Assembly (NCBI RefSeq): GCF_000455485.1 | Contig: NZ_CBQR020000036.1 | Coordinates: 62,001 to 126,000 of the forward strand | Reading direction: 5' to 3' | Source: Gorillibacterium massiliense | GTDB taxonomy: Bacteria; Bacillota; Bacilli; Paenibacillales; NBRC-103111 | Length of the DNA: 64,000 nucleotides | In this document: one piece after another, positions 1-8,304 of the stretch | How the letters are laid out: each line of letters begins with the position of its first letter | Numbering within the stretch: the stretch's first letter is position 1 | Notes under the pieces: generated by a model | What the model saw: the letters and a program-made list of their open reading frames with translations, nothing else | Told to the model about the DNA's origin: nothing | The model's database searches: none | Made by a program: the position numbers and the translations under genes

Positions 1-1
1 A

Positions 2-49
2 ATCAAGGATATGGTCGCTTTTATGGAACATGCCATCAACAACTGGTGA
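2..49 (+). CDS. 3' end of an unidentified gene
   Basis: The window opens inside a reading frame that ends IKDMVAFMEHAINNW followed by TGA. Only 15 residues are visible, so the product cannot be named. The frame is open to the window edge. It is listed as a partial gene because a helical C-terminus of this kind is plausible, but chance openness over 48 bases cannot be excluded. Confidence 0.35.
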   Translation: MKDMVAFMEHAINNW

Positions 50-144
50 CGCCTCAAAGAACGAACAAATATGGTCGGAACGCGACTGGGCGAATGCGCA
101 TTTTTACGAAATGGATTCTGGTAAAAATCTGACGCAACGAAAAA

Positions 145-174
145 GGCTCTCTCCCTATCCGCAGGACAAGAGCC
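145..174 (-). terminator. Intrinsic terminator of hisC
   Basis: Read on the minus strand, GGCTCT and AGAGCC form a stem followed directly by TTTTT. It lies about 50 bases downstream of the hisC stop codon. The 18-base loop and 6-bp stem make it modest in strength. Confidence 0.55.
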
Positions 175-223
175 AGTTTACATTGTAGAACAAGTATACA
201 CGGTGTGACACGAAGCCAAATAA

Positions 224-1297
224 TTAGGATGTACTAGTTGTTGAAAGGATTTCATGAATCTGATTTATAAAGATGTCCATCTCATCATCTGTGCCGATAC
301 TGACTCTTAAATAGTTATCGATTTTAGGCTTTTCGAAATAGCGAACAATAATGCCTCTGCTTTTCAGCTCGTTGAATATCCTTTTTGCTTCTATTCGGGG
401 ATGACTCATAAAAATAAAGTTTGCGTTTGAATCAACTACATAGAAACCCATGTTTTTCAGTCGTTTGGATATCTTATCACGGGTTTGGATTATTTTTTCT
501 GCATTCCTTAAGCAATGTTCATTATCTATCAACGATTGTTCAGCGCCAGCTAATGCTATCCTATCGATAGTATATGAATTGAATGAATTCTTGACCTTAT
601 TTAATCCTTCGATCAAATCAGCATGCCCAAAAGCAAGACCAATCCGGAGTCCGGCCAAGGAACGGAATTTGGAGAACGTTTGAATGATAAGCAGGTTGCC
701 ATATTTTTTTATCAATTCAATTGCTGTTTTTCCGCCAAAATCGATATAAGCTTCATCGATAATCACAATATTCGACGGATTGTTTTTTACGATCTTTTCA
801 ATCTCCTCGATAGAGAGTAATTTTCCTGTAGGTGCATTAGGATTGGCTAAAACAATTCCTTGGTTGAGCCCTAAAAAACAATTAATTTCGAAATCAAAAT
901 TATCAGTTAAAGGAATCTTGTTGCATTTCAGATTAAACAATTTTGCATATACTTCGTAGAAACTATATGTAATTTCGGGGAATGCGATAACGTCATTTGG
1001 ATCAAAAAAGGCTTTGAAACAAAAGGCCAATATTTCATCTGAGCCATTCCCAACAAATATATGATCGCAAGGAATACCGTATAAGTTGCTTGCGGCTGCT
1101 CTAACCTTGTTGCAATCCGGATCAGGGTATAATCGCAAATCCCCGGATATTGCCTCATGCATAGCCGATAGCACTTTTTGTGATGGAGGGTATGGATTTT
1201 CATTTGTATTCAGTTTAATGAGATTCTTATTCTGAGGTTGCTCACCGGGGGTATAAGGCACAATTTCTCTAATAGCCCGACTCCAATATATACTCAT
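224..1297 (-). CDS. hisC: Histidinol-phosphate aminotransferase
   Basis: This is a 357-residue fold-type I PLP aminotransferase. It would convert imidazole acetol-phosphate plus glutamate to histidinol-phosphate and 2-oxoglutarate in cytosolic histidine synthesis; members of this family can also transaminate aromatic amino acids. Visible motifs are the N-terminal LNTNENPYPPS substrate loop (residues 29-39), NPNAPTG (152-158), DEAYIDF (181-187) and the PLP-binding lysine K210 in TFSKFRSLAGLR. The length is normal for HisC and the start follows an AAAGGATG ribosome site. It stands alone, without other his genes, so it may be a second copy or serve a specialised pathway. The enzyme class is secure; the exact substrate is inferred. 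Confidence 0.88.
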   Translation of the reverse strand: MSIYWSRAIREIVPYTPGEQPQNKNLIKLNTNENPYPPSQKVLSAMHEAISGDLRLYPDPDCNKVRAAASNLYGIPCDHIFVGNGSDEILAFCFKAFFDPNDVIAFPEITYSFYEVYAKLFNLKCNKIPLTDNFDFEINCFLGLNQGIVLANPNAPTGKLLSIEEIEKIVKNNPSNIVIIDEAYIDFGGKTAIELIKKYGNLLIIQTFSKFRSLAGLRIGLAFGHADLIEGLNKVKNSFNSYTIDRIALAGAEQSLIDNEHCLRNAEKIIQTRDKISKRLKNMGFYVVDSNANFIFMSHPRIEAKRIFNELKSRGIIVRYFEKPKIDNYLRVSIGTDDEMDIFINQIHEILSTTSTS

Positions 1298-1540
1298 ACA
1301 TCAACATCCTTTTTAATCAATAGTTACGCTTTATTTCGTTACCACACTAAAGTATATTACCATAATATCCTACTCCTAAAGTAAAAAGTCAAGACACATT
1401 TTCACTAAGTCTTTTATGTAAAAAAACTGCATGTGGAAATGGGGAGGCCATCTTTTTAGGACGGTTTATCGACTTAGGCGGTCGGGGTGGAATAAACAAA
1501 GAAGTACCTTCGTTTACAACGCTGGAACTTCTTTGTTGTT

Positions 1541-1966
1541 CTATTGCCCTTGTTGAACAAATAATTCAATACGGGAACTAATTGCATCACGAACGTCTCG
1601 GAATTGATTCATGACCTCATCTTCGGTGCCGGTTGCCTTCGCCGGATCATCGAAACCCCAGTGCCATTTGATCACATTCGGATTCGTGATAACTGGGCAA
1701 TGCTCATCGGCATGACCGCATAGCGTTATGACATAGGTTGCTTGGTTTAAGATAATCGGATCAATGACATCCGAAGTGTTGCCACTGATATCGATGCCGG
1801 CTTCTCTCATAACTAGCACAGCACGAGGGTTCAATCCATGCGCTTCAAGACCCGCACTTTTTACTTCATATTTTTCACCACCAATAGCTCTCAGGAAGCC
1901 ATCGGCAATTTGGCTACGGCATGAGTTTCCCGTACACAGGAAATAGACAAGCGGTTTGTTGCTCAT
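1541..1966 (-). CDS. arsC: Arsenate reductase, thioredoxin-coupled type
   Basis: The 141-residue protein belongs to the low-molecular-weight phosphatase-like arsenate reductases of Gram-positive bacteria. It reduces As(V) to As(III) using a relay of three cysteines and thioredoxin. All three are present: C11 in the P-loop CTGNSCRS, then C83 and C90 in [10 protein letters not shown]. It is the last gene of the leftward arsR-arsB-arsC group, 31 bases after arsB, so it supplies arsenite to the pump encoded just before it. An AAAAGGGGAATG sequence serves as the ribosome site. Expression should follow the ArsR-controlled promoter upstream of arsR. Confidence 0.95.
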   Translation of the reverse strand: MSNKPLVYFLCTGNSCRSQIADGFLRAIGGEKYEVKSAGLEAHGLNPRAVLVMREAGIDISGNTSDVIDPIILNQATYVITLCGHADEHCPVITNPNVIKWHWGFDDPAKATGTEDEVMNQFRDVRDAISSRIELFVQQGQ

Positions 1967-1997
1967 TTTTTCATTCCCCTTTTACGTATTTTTGTAG

Positions 1998-3290
1998 TTA
2001 GCCTACAACCTTCAACCATAAGTACAAGCCACATAATGTTATGAGTAACACCGGAACCGTTAAGGTGATTCCAGTTTTGAAATACATTCTCCATGAGATT
2101 TTGACACCCTTGCTGGACAATACGTGAAGCCAGAGCAAAGTAGCGAGCGAGCCGATTGGTGTAATCTTAGGCCCTAGATCAGAACCGATTACGTTTGCGA
2201 AGATGAATGCTTCCCGTAAGATACCTGTTGGATTCGTTCCATCGATGGCTAGCGCATTGATCATGACTGTGGGCATGTTATTCATAATAGAGGATAGGAT
2301 CGCTGCGATAAAACCGGAGCCGATCGTCGCGACAAACAAACCTTGATCGCCTACCCACTTAAAAACTTCGCCGAGTTCATCCGTCAGCCCTACGTTTCTC
2401 AACCCATAAACGACGACGTACATGCCAATTGAAAAAATGACGACAGCCCAAGGTGCACCTTTGACGAGCTTCCAGGTATAAATGCTGTGACTCTTTCTCG
2501 CCAATAACAGGAAGATGATGGCCACGGAGCCGGCGATAAGGGACACGGGAATTTGTATGAATTCACTGATTAAATAGGCGATGAGGAGCACGGCCAAGAT
2601 AATCCAAGATATTTTAAACAAGCGCATATCTTTGATGGCATCGATCGGTCTCTTTAATTGAGACAAGTCATATTGCTTCGGTATGCTCCGTCGGTAAAAT
2701 AGGTACAGGACTAGCAAGCTAGCCGCAACCGAAAAGAGAGTCGGGACAATCATTCGGCTCGCATACTCGACGAAACCGACGCCGAAGAAATCGGACGATA
2801 CGATATTCACCAGGTTGCTTACAACAAGCGGCAGCGATGCGGTATCGGAGATAAAACCACTCGCCATGATAAACGGGAGGATCATCCGTTCATCAAATTT
2901 TAGAGCCCGTACCATGGCCAAAACGATCGGCGTCAATATTAGCGCAGCTCCATCATTCGCGAAAAAGAAAGCGACTACAGCGCCGAGCAAGACGACAAAG
3001 ACGAACATGAGAATACCGTTCCCACGGGCAAAACGAGCCATATGAAGGGCTGCCCATTCAAAGAAACCAATCTCATCCAGGATAAGGGAGATTAAAATAA
3101 CGGCAACGAATGCGAGCGTAGCATTCCAGACAATCTGTGTTACGTCCCTGACGTCTTGGAAAGTGACAACTCCGCAGATCAGGGCGATAATGGCACCTCC
3201 GCAAGCAGACCATCCGATGTTCAAGCCTTTTGGTTGCCAGATTACAAAAATCAAAGTGACGAGGAAGATAATAGAAGCAGTTGCGAGCAT
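1998..3290 (-). CDS. arsB: Arsenite efflux membrane protein
   Basis: The 430-residue hydrophobic protein has about 11-12 membrane segments and matches the ArsB / ion-transporter superfamily, including the conserved [18 protein letters not shown] stretch near residues 108-125 and a C-terminal [12 protein letters not shown] segment. It exports As(III) and Sb(III) across the cytoplasmic membrane, driven by the proton motive force. No arsA ATPase gene is visible nearby, so it probably works as a secondary pump. The start ATG is preceded by GGAGG with a short 4-base gap. It sits 12 bases after arsR and 31 bases before arsC, consistent with one transcript. Confidence 0.93.
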   Translation of the reverse strand: MLATASIIFLVTLIFVIWQPKGLNIGWSACGGAIIALICGVVTFQDVRDVTQIVWNATLAFVAVILISLILDEIGFFEWAALHMARFARGNGILMFVFVVLLGAVVAFFFANDGAALILTPIVLAMVRALKFDERMILPFIMASGFISDTASLPLVVSNLVNIVSSDFFGVGFVEYASRMIVPTLFSVAASLLVLYLFYRRSIPKQYDLSQLKRPIDAIKDMRLFKISWIILAVLLIAYLISEFIQIPVSLIAGSVAIIFLLLARKSHSIYTWKLVKGAPWAVVIFSIGMYVVVYGLRNVGLTDELGEVFKWVGDQGLFVATIGSGFIAAILSSIMNNMPTVMINALAIDGTNPTGILREAFIFANVIGSDLGPKITPIGSLATLLWLHVLSSKGVKISWRMYFKTGITLTVPVLLITLCGLYLWLKVVG

Positions 3291-3302
3291 AGGACCTCCA
3301 GA

Positions 3303-3629
3303 TTAACAGCAGCTATTGGGTTTATGAGCATTGATTTTATCTCGCATAGAGGGGAGTTGATTAAGGATTTCGGTTAAGTACAATTTGTCGGCCACATTCA
3401 GCGAGTAATAGATCCATTGACTGCGGCGAGTCTCGTTGACGATACCACCCATTTTCAGCTTTTTTAAATGTTGACTGATATTGGGTTGGGACGTCTCAAG
3501 GATGTCCACAATATCGCATACGCACATTTCCTTTTCCTTCAGCAGGGCGATGATTGTTAATCGGGTTTTATCCGAGAGTAATCTTAAGGTTTCCGCCATC
3601 GCATCGATGGTTGCTTCGACTGTACTCAC
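3303..3629 (-). CDS. arsR: ArsR/SmtB-family repressor of the ars operon
   Basis: This is a winged-helix metalloregulator of about 108 residues. The GTG at 3629-3627 is chosen as start because AAAGGAG lies 8 bases upstream; an ATG 21 bases further upstream has no ribosome site. The metal-binding motif CVCD sits in the helix before the recognition helix (TSQPNISQHLKKLK), and the tail ends in CC. Proteins of this type bind an ATCAA/TTGAT palindrome and release it when As(III) binds the vicinal cysteines. It is the first gene of arsR-arsB-arsC and its own promoter contains such a palindrome, so autoregulation is likely. Confidence 0.93.
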   Translation of the reverse strand: MSTVEATIDAMAETLRLLSDKTRLTIIALLKEKEMCVCDIVDILETSQPNISQHLKKLKMGGIVNETRRSQWIYYSLNVADKLYLTEILNQLPSMRDKINAHKPNSCC

Positions 3630-3668
3630 TCGTATCACTCCTTTCCACATTGATACCCTTATGTGGGC

Positions 3669-3700
3669 TTGATTATATAATCAAACAATTATATTATCAA
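3669..3700 (-). promoter_or_regulatory. Promoter and ArsR operator for arsRBC
   Basis: On the minus strand, TTGATA (plus 3695-3700) and TATAAT (plus 3672-3677) are separated by 17 bases, a good sigma-A promoter. The -10 box lies inside the perfect 16-bp palindrome TTGATTATATAATCAA at 3669-3684. Repressor bound there would block RNA polymerase directly. The operator assignment is inferred from the palindrome and its position. Confidence 0.82.
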
Positions 3701-3725
3701 GTGCTTATATAGTTGGAATGTTAAA

Positions 3726-3798
3726 ATCAACTTTTTTTGATTAAGTCTTGAATTTACCAGTTTACCGTGATACGATTTGTTCATCAAAAAATGTTGAT
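3726..3798 (+). promoter_or_regulatory. Promoter of the second arsR with two ArsR boxes
   Basis: TTGAAT (3748-3753) and TACGAT (3771-3776) are 17 bases apart. Two sites of the form ATCAA-N6-TTGAT flank the promoter: 3726-3741 just upstream and 3783-3798 over the expected transcription start. The same pattern recurs before arsM. The bracketing layout would allow cooperative repression or looping; that part is inference. Confidence 0.8.
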
Positions 3799-3879
3799 GA
3801 ATGGAGGGGGCCGATCTCCAGCAGTCCACCCCCCCATTGTGGCTTGTTGCCCAACCTGCTGCTAAGAGGAGATATGAGC

Positions 3880-4230
3880 ATGATAAAAGAACTTTCTATC
3901 CTTACTCAAACAGAAGACCAAGTGGATTTTGCGGGTTATGAAGCCAAATTCAAAGCATTAGCGGATCAAAAACGGTTGCAAATCATGTATGAGCTCACTC
4001 AAAGGGGGAGCGTATGTGTATGCGACTTGGTGAATATTGTAGATATGCCTCAGTCAAAATTGTCCTACCACTTAAAGATTTTGCTCGATGCAGGATTAAT
4101 ATCTAGGGAAACGAAAGGGACTTGGAGCTATTACGAGTTGAACCATTCTGAAGTGAATCGGCTGCTTTCCCCGGAGTTGTGCTGCATCTTTCGTAAGAAT
4201 GATGATAGGCCAAGCGGATGTTGTTCATAA
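3880..4230 (+). CDS. arsR: Second ArsR-family arsenic-sensing repressor
   Basis: The reading frame is open from 3748, but the promoter lies inside that stretch. The ATG at 3880 has AGGAG 8 bases upstream and gives a 116-residue protein; an ATG at 3874 is too close to the ribosome site. The fold is the ArsR winged helix with CVCDLVNIVDMPQSKLSYHL as the metal site and recognition helix. The tail has LCCIF and ends GCCS, extra cysteines typical of arsenic-responsive ArsR proteins. It is transcribed away from arsRBC and precedes arsM, so it probably controls arsM and itself. It is clearly different in sequence from the other ArsR, so the two are not a recent duplication. Confidence 0.92.
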   Translation: MIKELSILTQTEDQVDFAGYEAKFKALADQKRLQIMYELTQRGSVCVCDLVNIVDMPQSKLSYHLKILLDAGLISRETKGTWSYYELNHSEVNRLLSPELCCIFRKNDDRPSGCCS

Positions 4231-4250
4231 ACCCCGTTTCGTGGGTTTTT
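4228..4250 (+). terminator. Weak terminator after the second arsR
   Basis: AACCC and GGGTT form a short stem followed by a T-rich tract. It separates arsR from the ArsR-boxed arsM promoter region. The stem is only about 5 bp. Confidence 0.42.
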
Positions 4251-4263
4251 GTATATCTTATTA

Positions 4264-4279
4264 ATCAAAAATATTTGAT
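4264..4279 (+). promoter_or_regulatory. ArsR box upstream of arsM
   Basis: ATCAA-AAATAT-TTGAT is a perfect match to the ATCAA-N6-TTGAT pattern seen twice near the second arsR. It lies 25 bases before the arsM start, where repressor binding would block transcription entering arsM. Confidence 0.75.
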
Positions 4280-4303
4280 ATAGCAGAAGGGAAGAGATAA
4301 TCT

Positions 4304-5101
4304 ATGAGTCAAGTACAAAACGATGAAGTACGTCAGCATGTTCGTAATCGCTACAAGCAAATTGCGGTCGAAAGCGGTAATGCAAGTTGTTGTACGCCAA
4401 GCACAGTGGACACTAGCTGCTGCGGTAACCCTGATGATGTTTCGTCGAAATTGGGATATTCGAACGATGAGCTGGCGGCGGTTCCAAAAGGGGCTAATCT
4501 CGGATTGGGTTGCGGAAATCCACAAGCAATCGCATCGCTGAAACCTGGGGAAATCGTTCTTGATTTGGGAAGCGGAGCCGGCTTCGATTGTTTTCTGGCA
4601 TCCAAGCAAGTAGGGGATTCGGGCAGGGTCTACGGGGTAGATATGACCCCAGAAATGGTAAGCCGTGCTCGTCATAATGCATTAAATAACGGGTACGAGA
4701 ATGTTGAATTCAGACTTGGTGAAATTGAACACCTGCCTTTATCGAATAACTCGGTTGATGTCATCATTTCCAACTGCGTCATTAACCTGTCGCCTGATAA
4801 AAAGCAAGTTTTCCATGAAGCTTTCCGTGTGTTGAAACCGGGCGGCCGCCTAGCTATTTCCGATGTTGTTACAACCACGGAGCTTCCAGAGGAGATAAAG
4901 GGCGATCCTGATTCATTGGCCAGTTGTATATCAGGTGCTTCAACTGTTAGTGAAGTTACGGAAATGCTTAAGCAAAGCGGCTTTACGGATATCGTAGTCA
5001 AGGCTAAAGATGCTTCACGTGCTTTTATCAAGGATTGGGTACCCGGAAGCAATATGGAGGATTATATTCAATCTGCGATCATCAAAGCAATAAAACCTTG
5101 A
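4304..5101 (+). CDS. arsM: Arsenite S-adenosylmethionine methyltransferase
   Basis: This 265-residue class I SAM-dependent methyltransferase converts As(III) to methylated arsenicals in the cytosol. The SAM-binding motif LDLGSGAGFD (residues 86-95) is followed by GVDMTPEMV. The As(III)-binding cysteines expected in ArsM are present at C70, C158 (SNCVINLSPDK) and C208 (ASCISGA). Two more cysteine pairs, C29-C30 and C39-C40, lie near the N-terminus. The length and cysteine pattern match bacterial ArsM. It follows the second arsR and has its own ArsR box, so arsenic should induce it. Methylation gives the cell a route of detoxification besides efflux. Confidence 0.95.
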   Translation: MSQVQNDEVRQHVRNRYKQIAVESGNASCCTPSTVDTSCCGNPDDVSSKLGYSNDELAAVPKGANLGLGCGNPQAIASLKPGEIVLDLGSGAGFDCFLASKQVGDSGRVYGVDMTPEMVSRARHNALNNGYENVEFRLGEIEHLPLSNNSVDVIISNCVINLSPDKKQVFHEAFRVLKPGGRLAISDVVTTTELPEEIKGDPDSLASCISGASTVSEVTEMLKQSGFTDIVVKAKDASRAFIKDWVPGSNMEDYIQSAIIKAIKP

Positions 5102-5117
5102 AGATATGAACAAAAAT

Positions 5118-5160
5118 AGCCGACTTGCTTCTCACGAGTTGAGAAACGAGTCGGCTTTTT
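5118..5160 (+). terminator. Terminator after arsM
   Basis: AGCCGACT (5118-5125) pairs with AGTCGGCT (5049 bases further along the arm at 5149-5156 in this window) and is followed by TTTTT. The inner part adds TCTC/GAGA. It closes the arsenic island. Confidence 0.85.
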
Positions 5161-5210
5161 TATTGCTACAAATAAACACTTTGATTGGACATTTTAGGCA
5201 ATAGATTGTC

Positions 5211-5765
5211 TTAAAAGGATGCGACATCGGGGTCAGCAGTATGAAATTGTTTTGGGAATAAGAAGCCTTGGGTGTAAGGAGAATATTGACCTTTTAAGCG
5301 AAAAGCTTTTTCAATTTCTTCAGCAGCACGACGGGAATCTTCTACGGTACGCTTGCCAGTCACAATATCGTCCATCAGGTTTAAAGCCATAAAATTCGCC
5401 GCTTCTTGGTCACATTTTGCCGAAGCCTCTCCAGCTGTACGGTCTGGATATAAACTGCCATCAAACCGTGCTAAGTCATCAAAATATTGAACAGGGACTC
5501 TATAATCAATGGTTTGTTCTAAATAATCAAGATGCGGAGTCGGAGAGTTATGAAGGACTGTATGCTGATGAACAATCGTTCGCTTCCAAGGTCCATTATT
5601 AAACCAAGTAATTTTTGTCAAGCTTGCATCATTTGGTAAACCATATTTATTGATTAACAAAAAAACTGTTTTCTTTGGCTCGCCAGTCCATCTCTCCAAA
5701 ATTTGACTTAATGTCGGAGGAATACTGGGGTGTTGGCGGTAATAACCGCTAAATCCATAATCCAT
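5211..5765 (-). CDS. Conserved-looking hypothetical protein
   Basis: I do not recognise this 184-residue protein. The ATG at 5765-5763 is preferred because AGGAGG lies 7 bases upstream; a further upstream ATG overlaps that ribosome site. The sequence is soluble, rich in aromatic residues and histidines (for example TIVHQHTVLHNSP), with no signal peptide or membrane segment. Codon use and the strong ribosome site argue that it is real. It lies between the arsenic island terminator and the chrA remnant, transcribed alone and leftward. No function is proposed. Confidence 0.7.
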   Translation of the reverse strand: MDYGFSGYYRQHPSIPPTLSQILERWTGEPKKTVFLLINKYGLPNDASLTKITWFNNGPWKRTIVHQHTVLHNSPTPHLDYLEQTIDYRVPVQYFDDLARFDGSLYPDRTAGEASAKCDQEAANFMALNLMDDIVTGKRTVEDSRRAAEEIEKAFRLKGQYSPYTQGFLFPKQFHTADPDVASF

Positions 5766-5933
5766 TAAAACACCTCCTGACATATTCTATAATGGATAAT
5801 TGTCCATAGTTACAGTGAGCTGTTTGGAAAATGAAGGGTTGATCATAATCTAATGTTGGCGTTTTCTGGACAATAATTCATATCATCCATCAGCGCCTCG
5901 AAGAACAGTTCCTTTTATATATCCATAACGATA

Positions 5934-6266
5934 TTAGGAAAAAACAGAGATCAAGGCACCACCGATTGCGGAGATTAATACAATTACCCAAGGAGGAAGT
6001 TTCCATAACATAAGTAAACCAAACGCAGCGATAGCAAGACAAAAGTCGTAAGGCGTATGAATTGCCTTTATCCAAACTGGGTTAAACAGGGCAGCGAGCA
6101 AAATGCCAACAACGGCGGCGTTAATCCCTTTTAAGATCGACTGAAAATTTGGGCGACGGCGAACGGCATCCCAAAACGGTAATGCGCCTATCACCAACAG
6201 AAAGGAGGGAAGAAACATCGCGATTAGGGCGACTATTGCTCCGATCCATCCGTCGATGGAACCTCC
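5934..6266 (-). pseudogene. chrA: Remnant of a chromate transporter (C-terminal part)
   Basis: About 110 residues match the last part of a ChrA/CHR-domain protein: FLPSFLLVIGALPFWDAVRR, GINAAVVGILLAALFNPVW and a final hydrophobic KLPPWVIVLISAIGGAL stretch. The N-terminal two thirds of the transporter are missing. The frame runs into an unrelated rightward MFS remnant at about 6260, so the 5' part was lost by rearrangement. No ribosome site lies in front of the fragment. Full-length ChrA has two such domains and exports chromate; this piece cannot be expected to work. Confidence 0.7.
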
Positions 6267-6852
6267 AATGGGCGCCAAGGAACGCATGGCCGTATGGAAA
6301 GAACGGCGTACCGCTCTGATCGGTATCATCGTACTTGGAATGGTTTTTGCGGAAGGTTCGGCAAATGACTGGTTGCCACTTGTTATGGTGGACGGCTACA
6401 AAGTTACGCCTGCTGAGGGTTCATTCGCTTTTGGACTGTTTGTAGCCGCGATGACGATTTGCCGTGCAGCGGGTGGAGTGTTGCTTGACCGGTTTGGCAG
6501 AGTTATCGTTCTCCGAGCATCCGCGTTCTTTGCAATAACAGGACTGCTTATTGTTATTTTGGGTCAGAGTTACGCAGTAGCAATTGTCGGAGTTGTGCTT
6601 TGGGGATTTGGCGCAGCATGCGGCTTTCCGGTGGGGCTATCTGCTGCGGGAGACGATCCGCGCGGAGTAGTGGCAAGAGTAGGCGCAGTATCGACCCTCG
6701 GTTATCTCGCATTTCTTGTCGGACCGCCCGTGTTAGGGATTATTGGTCAATCTGTCGGCCTGTTGCGCGCCTTAATTGTTGTGCTTATAGCGGTAACCTT
6801 TGCCGGCTTACTGTCTCAAGCAGCAAAGCCCATTGGAAGTGCAGACAAGTAA
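6256..6852 (+). pseudogene. Remnant of an MFS transporter (C-terminal half)
   Basis: The roughly 195 residues contain six hydrophobic segments and the motif GGVLLDRFGRVIVLR, the MFS signature found between helices 8 and 9. This corresponds to the second half of a 12-helix MFS permease; the first half is absent. The likely junction with the chrA remnant is near 6260-6270. An ATG at 6256 is available but has no ribosome site. Substrate cannot be told. It could in principle be expressed as a half transporter, but its truncated state and position suggest a relic. Confidence 0.65.
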
Positions 6853-6936
6853 GTCAAGGGATCGGGACATGTTACCGGACGGAAGGCACCATACTTTCAT
6901 CCCAGATTATTTTCTTCGACATATGCAGAACGTGAA

Positions 6937-7299
6937 ATGACAAATAATGTTGAAGCCGTAATATTGGCGCGCAAATCCTATTGCAAAATCGTCCTGAAGT
7001 GGAACGAACAGCACAAACACCCTCAAGAAGCTCCAAACAGCTTAACCGTGATGCTGGTAGGATCGCTTTTGGGGTTGTTTTTGTTCTCTGTACGATTGCC
7101 ACCAACATTGACTGACGCCAATACCAAAGAGTATTCTGACATCAGAAGAAGTGCGATTATGGAGCGTGCGGTGGAACGGACAGTAGCCAATCTCTATTTT
7201 CAGGAGGAGCTGTTCACAGGCGACAGAGGTACCTTATATTTGCGTCTGGAACGAAGCAGTGGGCTGTTCAAAAGCCATATCTTCACGCACAGTAGATGA
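6937..7299 (+). CDS. Doubtful open reading frame before the response regulator
   Basis: A 120-codon frame ends 9 bases before the response regulator. It has one hydrophobic stretch (VGSLLGLFLFSV) and otherwise no recognisable domain. No clear ribosome site precedes the ATG. It may be a decayed gene left by the same event that truncated the neighbouring MFS gene. Confidence 0.22.
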   Translation: MTNNVEAVILARKSYCKIVLKWNEQHKHPQEAPNSLTVMLVGSLLGLFLFSVRLPPTLTDANTKEYSDIRRSAIMERAVERTVANLYFQEELFTGDRGTLYLRLERSSGLFKSHIFTHSR

Positions 7300-7308
7300 A
7301 GGAGATTA

Positions 7309-7959
7309 ATGATGATAAACGTTTTGATTGTAGATGATCATTTTGTGGTACGTGAAGGGCTCAAGATGATCTTGGAGACCAGTGACTGTTTTTATGTCGT
7401 CGGCGAAGCGATCAACGGGGAGGAGGCCATTAGGCAGATTGAGAAACTGCAGCCGGATGTAGTGCTAATGGATCTCAACATGCCGGTCATGAGCGGACTG
7501 GAAACGATGAAGGTGATTAAAAACAGAAACTGGAGCGTCCCGGTCATTATTTTGACAACCTACAATGAAGACGATTTGGTAATCAGTGGTCTTGCGCTCG
7601 GAGCCAAAGGGTATTTGCTAAAAGATACGAGCCGGGACAATCTGTTTCGAAATATTGAAGCGGCGGTGCGAGGGGAGACATTGCTCTCGGCGGACATGAT
7701 GCAGCGGGTCATCTCCGTGAAAGAATTGCCAGATGAGGAGCAGCCACCCAAGGCGTATGCGGGGTTGCTGTCTGACAAAGAACAAAGGATTCTGCAATAT
7801 GTCGCGCAAGGCTTTAAAAGCAAGGAAATCGCCTTCGATCTAGGCATCGCCGAACGGACTGTAAAAGCCCATCTGACCAGCATATACAACAAACTGGGCG
7901 TCGATTCTAGACCGCAGGCAGTGGCTTTAGCGCTCGAGAAGGGTTTAATTAAAATGTAA
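7309..7959 (+). CDS. NarL/LuxR-type response regulator
   Basis: The 216-residue protein has a receiver domain (residues 3-120) with acidic D9-D10, phosphorylation site D55 in LMDLNMP, and conserved K105 in LLKDTSR. A LuxR-type helix-turn-helix follows at about 150-215 (LSDKEQRILQYVAQGFKSKEIA, then RTVKAHLTSIYNKLGV). AAGGAG lies 4 and 7 bases from two adjacent ATGs. The matching HisKA_3 kinase is encoded at 10670, after the MMPL transporter, so the pair brackets its likely target. It probably activates the MMPL exporter when the kinase senses membrane or lipid stress; the signal is unknown. Confidence 0.9.
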   Translation: MMINVLIVDDHFVVREGLKMILETSDCFYVVGEAINGEEAIRQIEKLQPDVVLMDLNMPVMSGLETMKVIKNRNWSVPVIILTTYNEDDLVISGLALGAKGYLLKDTSRDNLFRNIEAAVRGETLLSADMMQRVISVKELPDEEQPPKAYAGLLSDKEQRILQYVAQGFKSKEIAFDLGIAERTVKAHLTSIYNKLGVDSRPQAVALALEKGLIKM

Positions 7960-8082
7960 TATTGTATTTCAGCTTATCCGGCATCCGCCGTTTTTTTATT
8001 CATCTAGTTACAGATGACATTTTGGTTCCGATCATCTATAAAGGCGATTGGAAATGGTTGGCTAGAAGTAAGATTGTTGAAT

Positions 8083-8119
8083 AAAGGTTGAGCAGACTGA
8101 AATCTGCTCAACCTTTTTT
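8083..8119 (+). terminator. Strong terminator between regulator and MMPL gene
   Basis: AAAGGTTGAGCAGA (8083-8096) pairs perfectly with TCTGCTCAACCTTT (8103-8116), followed by more T residues. It separates the response regulator transcript from the MMPL gene, which therefore needs its own promoter. Confidence 0.9.
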
Positions 8120-8195
8120 AGTGGTCAATAGATTTGACGGGAGTGGCTAACATAATCTTTCATTTGTTGGTTGGTATTTTATAGGGTAAAACGGG

Positions 8196-8211
8196 CTGCC
8201 CGAAAGGGCAG
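8196..8211 (+). other. GNRA-type hairpin in the MMPL leader
   Basis: CTGCCC-GAAA-GGGCAG forms a perfect 6-bp stem capped by a GAAA tetraloop, about 95 bases before the MMPL start. A later GCAGTCGCCC stretch could compete for the same bases. This may be a structured 5' leader; no known riboswitch class was recognised. Confidence 0.45.
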
Positions 8212-8304
8212 AAAGCAGTCGCCCCTTTGGACGATGGCGGAGATTATATCAGAAAGTAAGATAAGTCCATATAGAAAAACAATTATACAGAGGAGAGATA
8301 CTAT

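Noticed and set aside
3748-3879. N-terminal extension of the second ArsR
   Set aside because: The -10 box and expected transcription start lie inside this stretch, so it cannot be translated from that promoter; a good ribosome site serves 3880.
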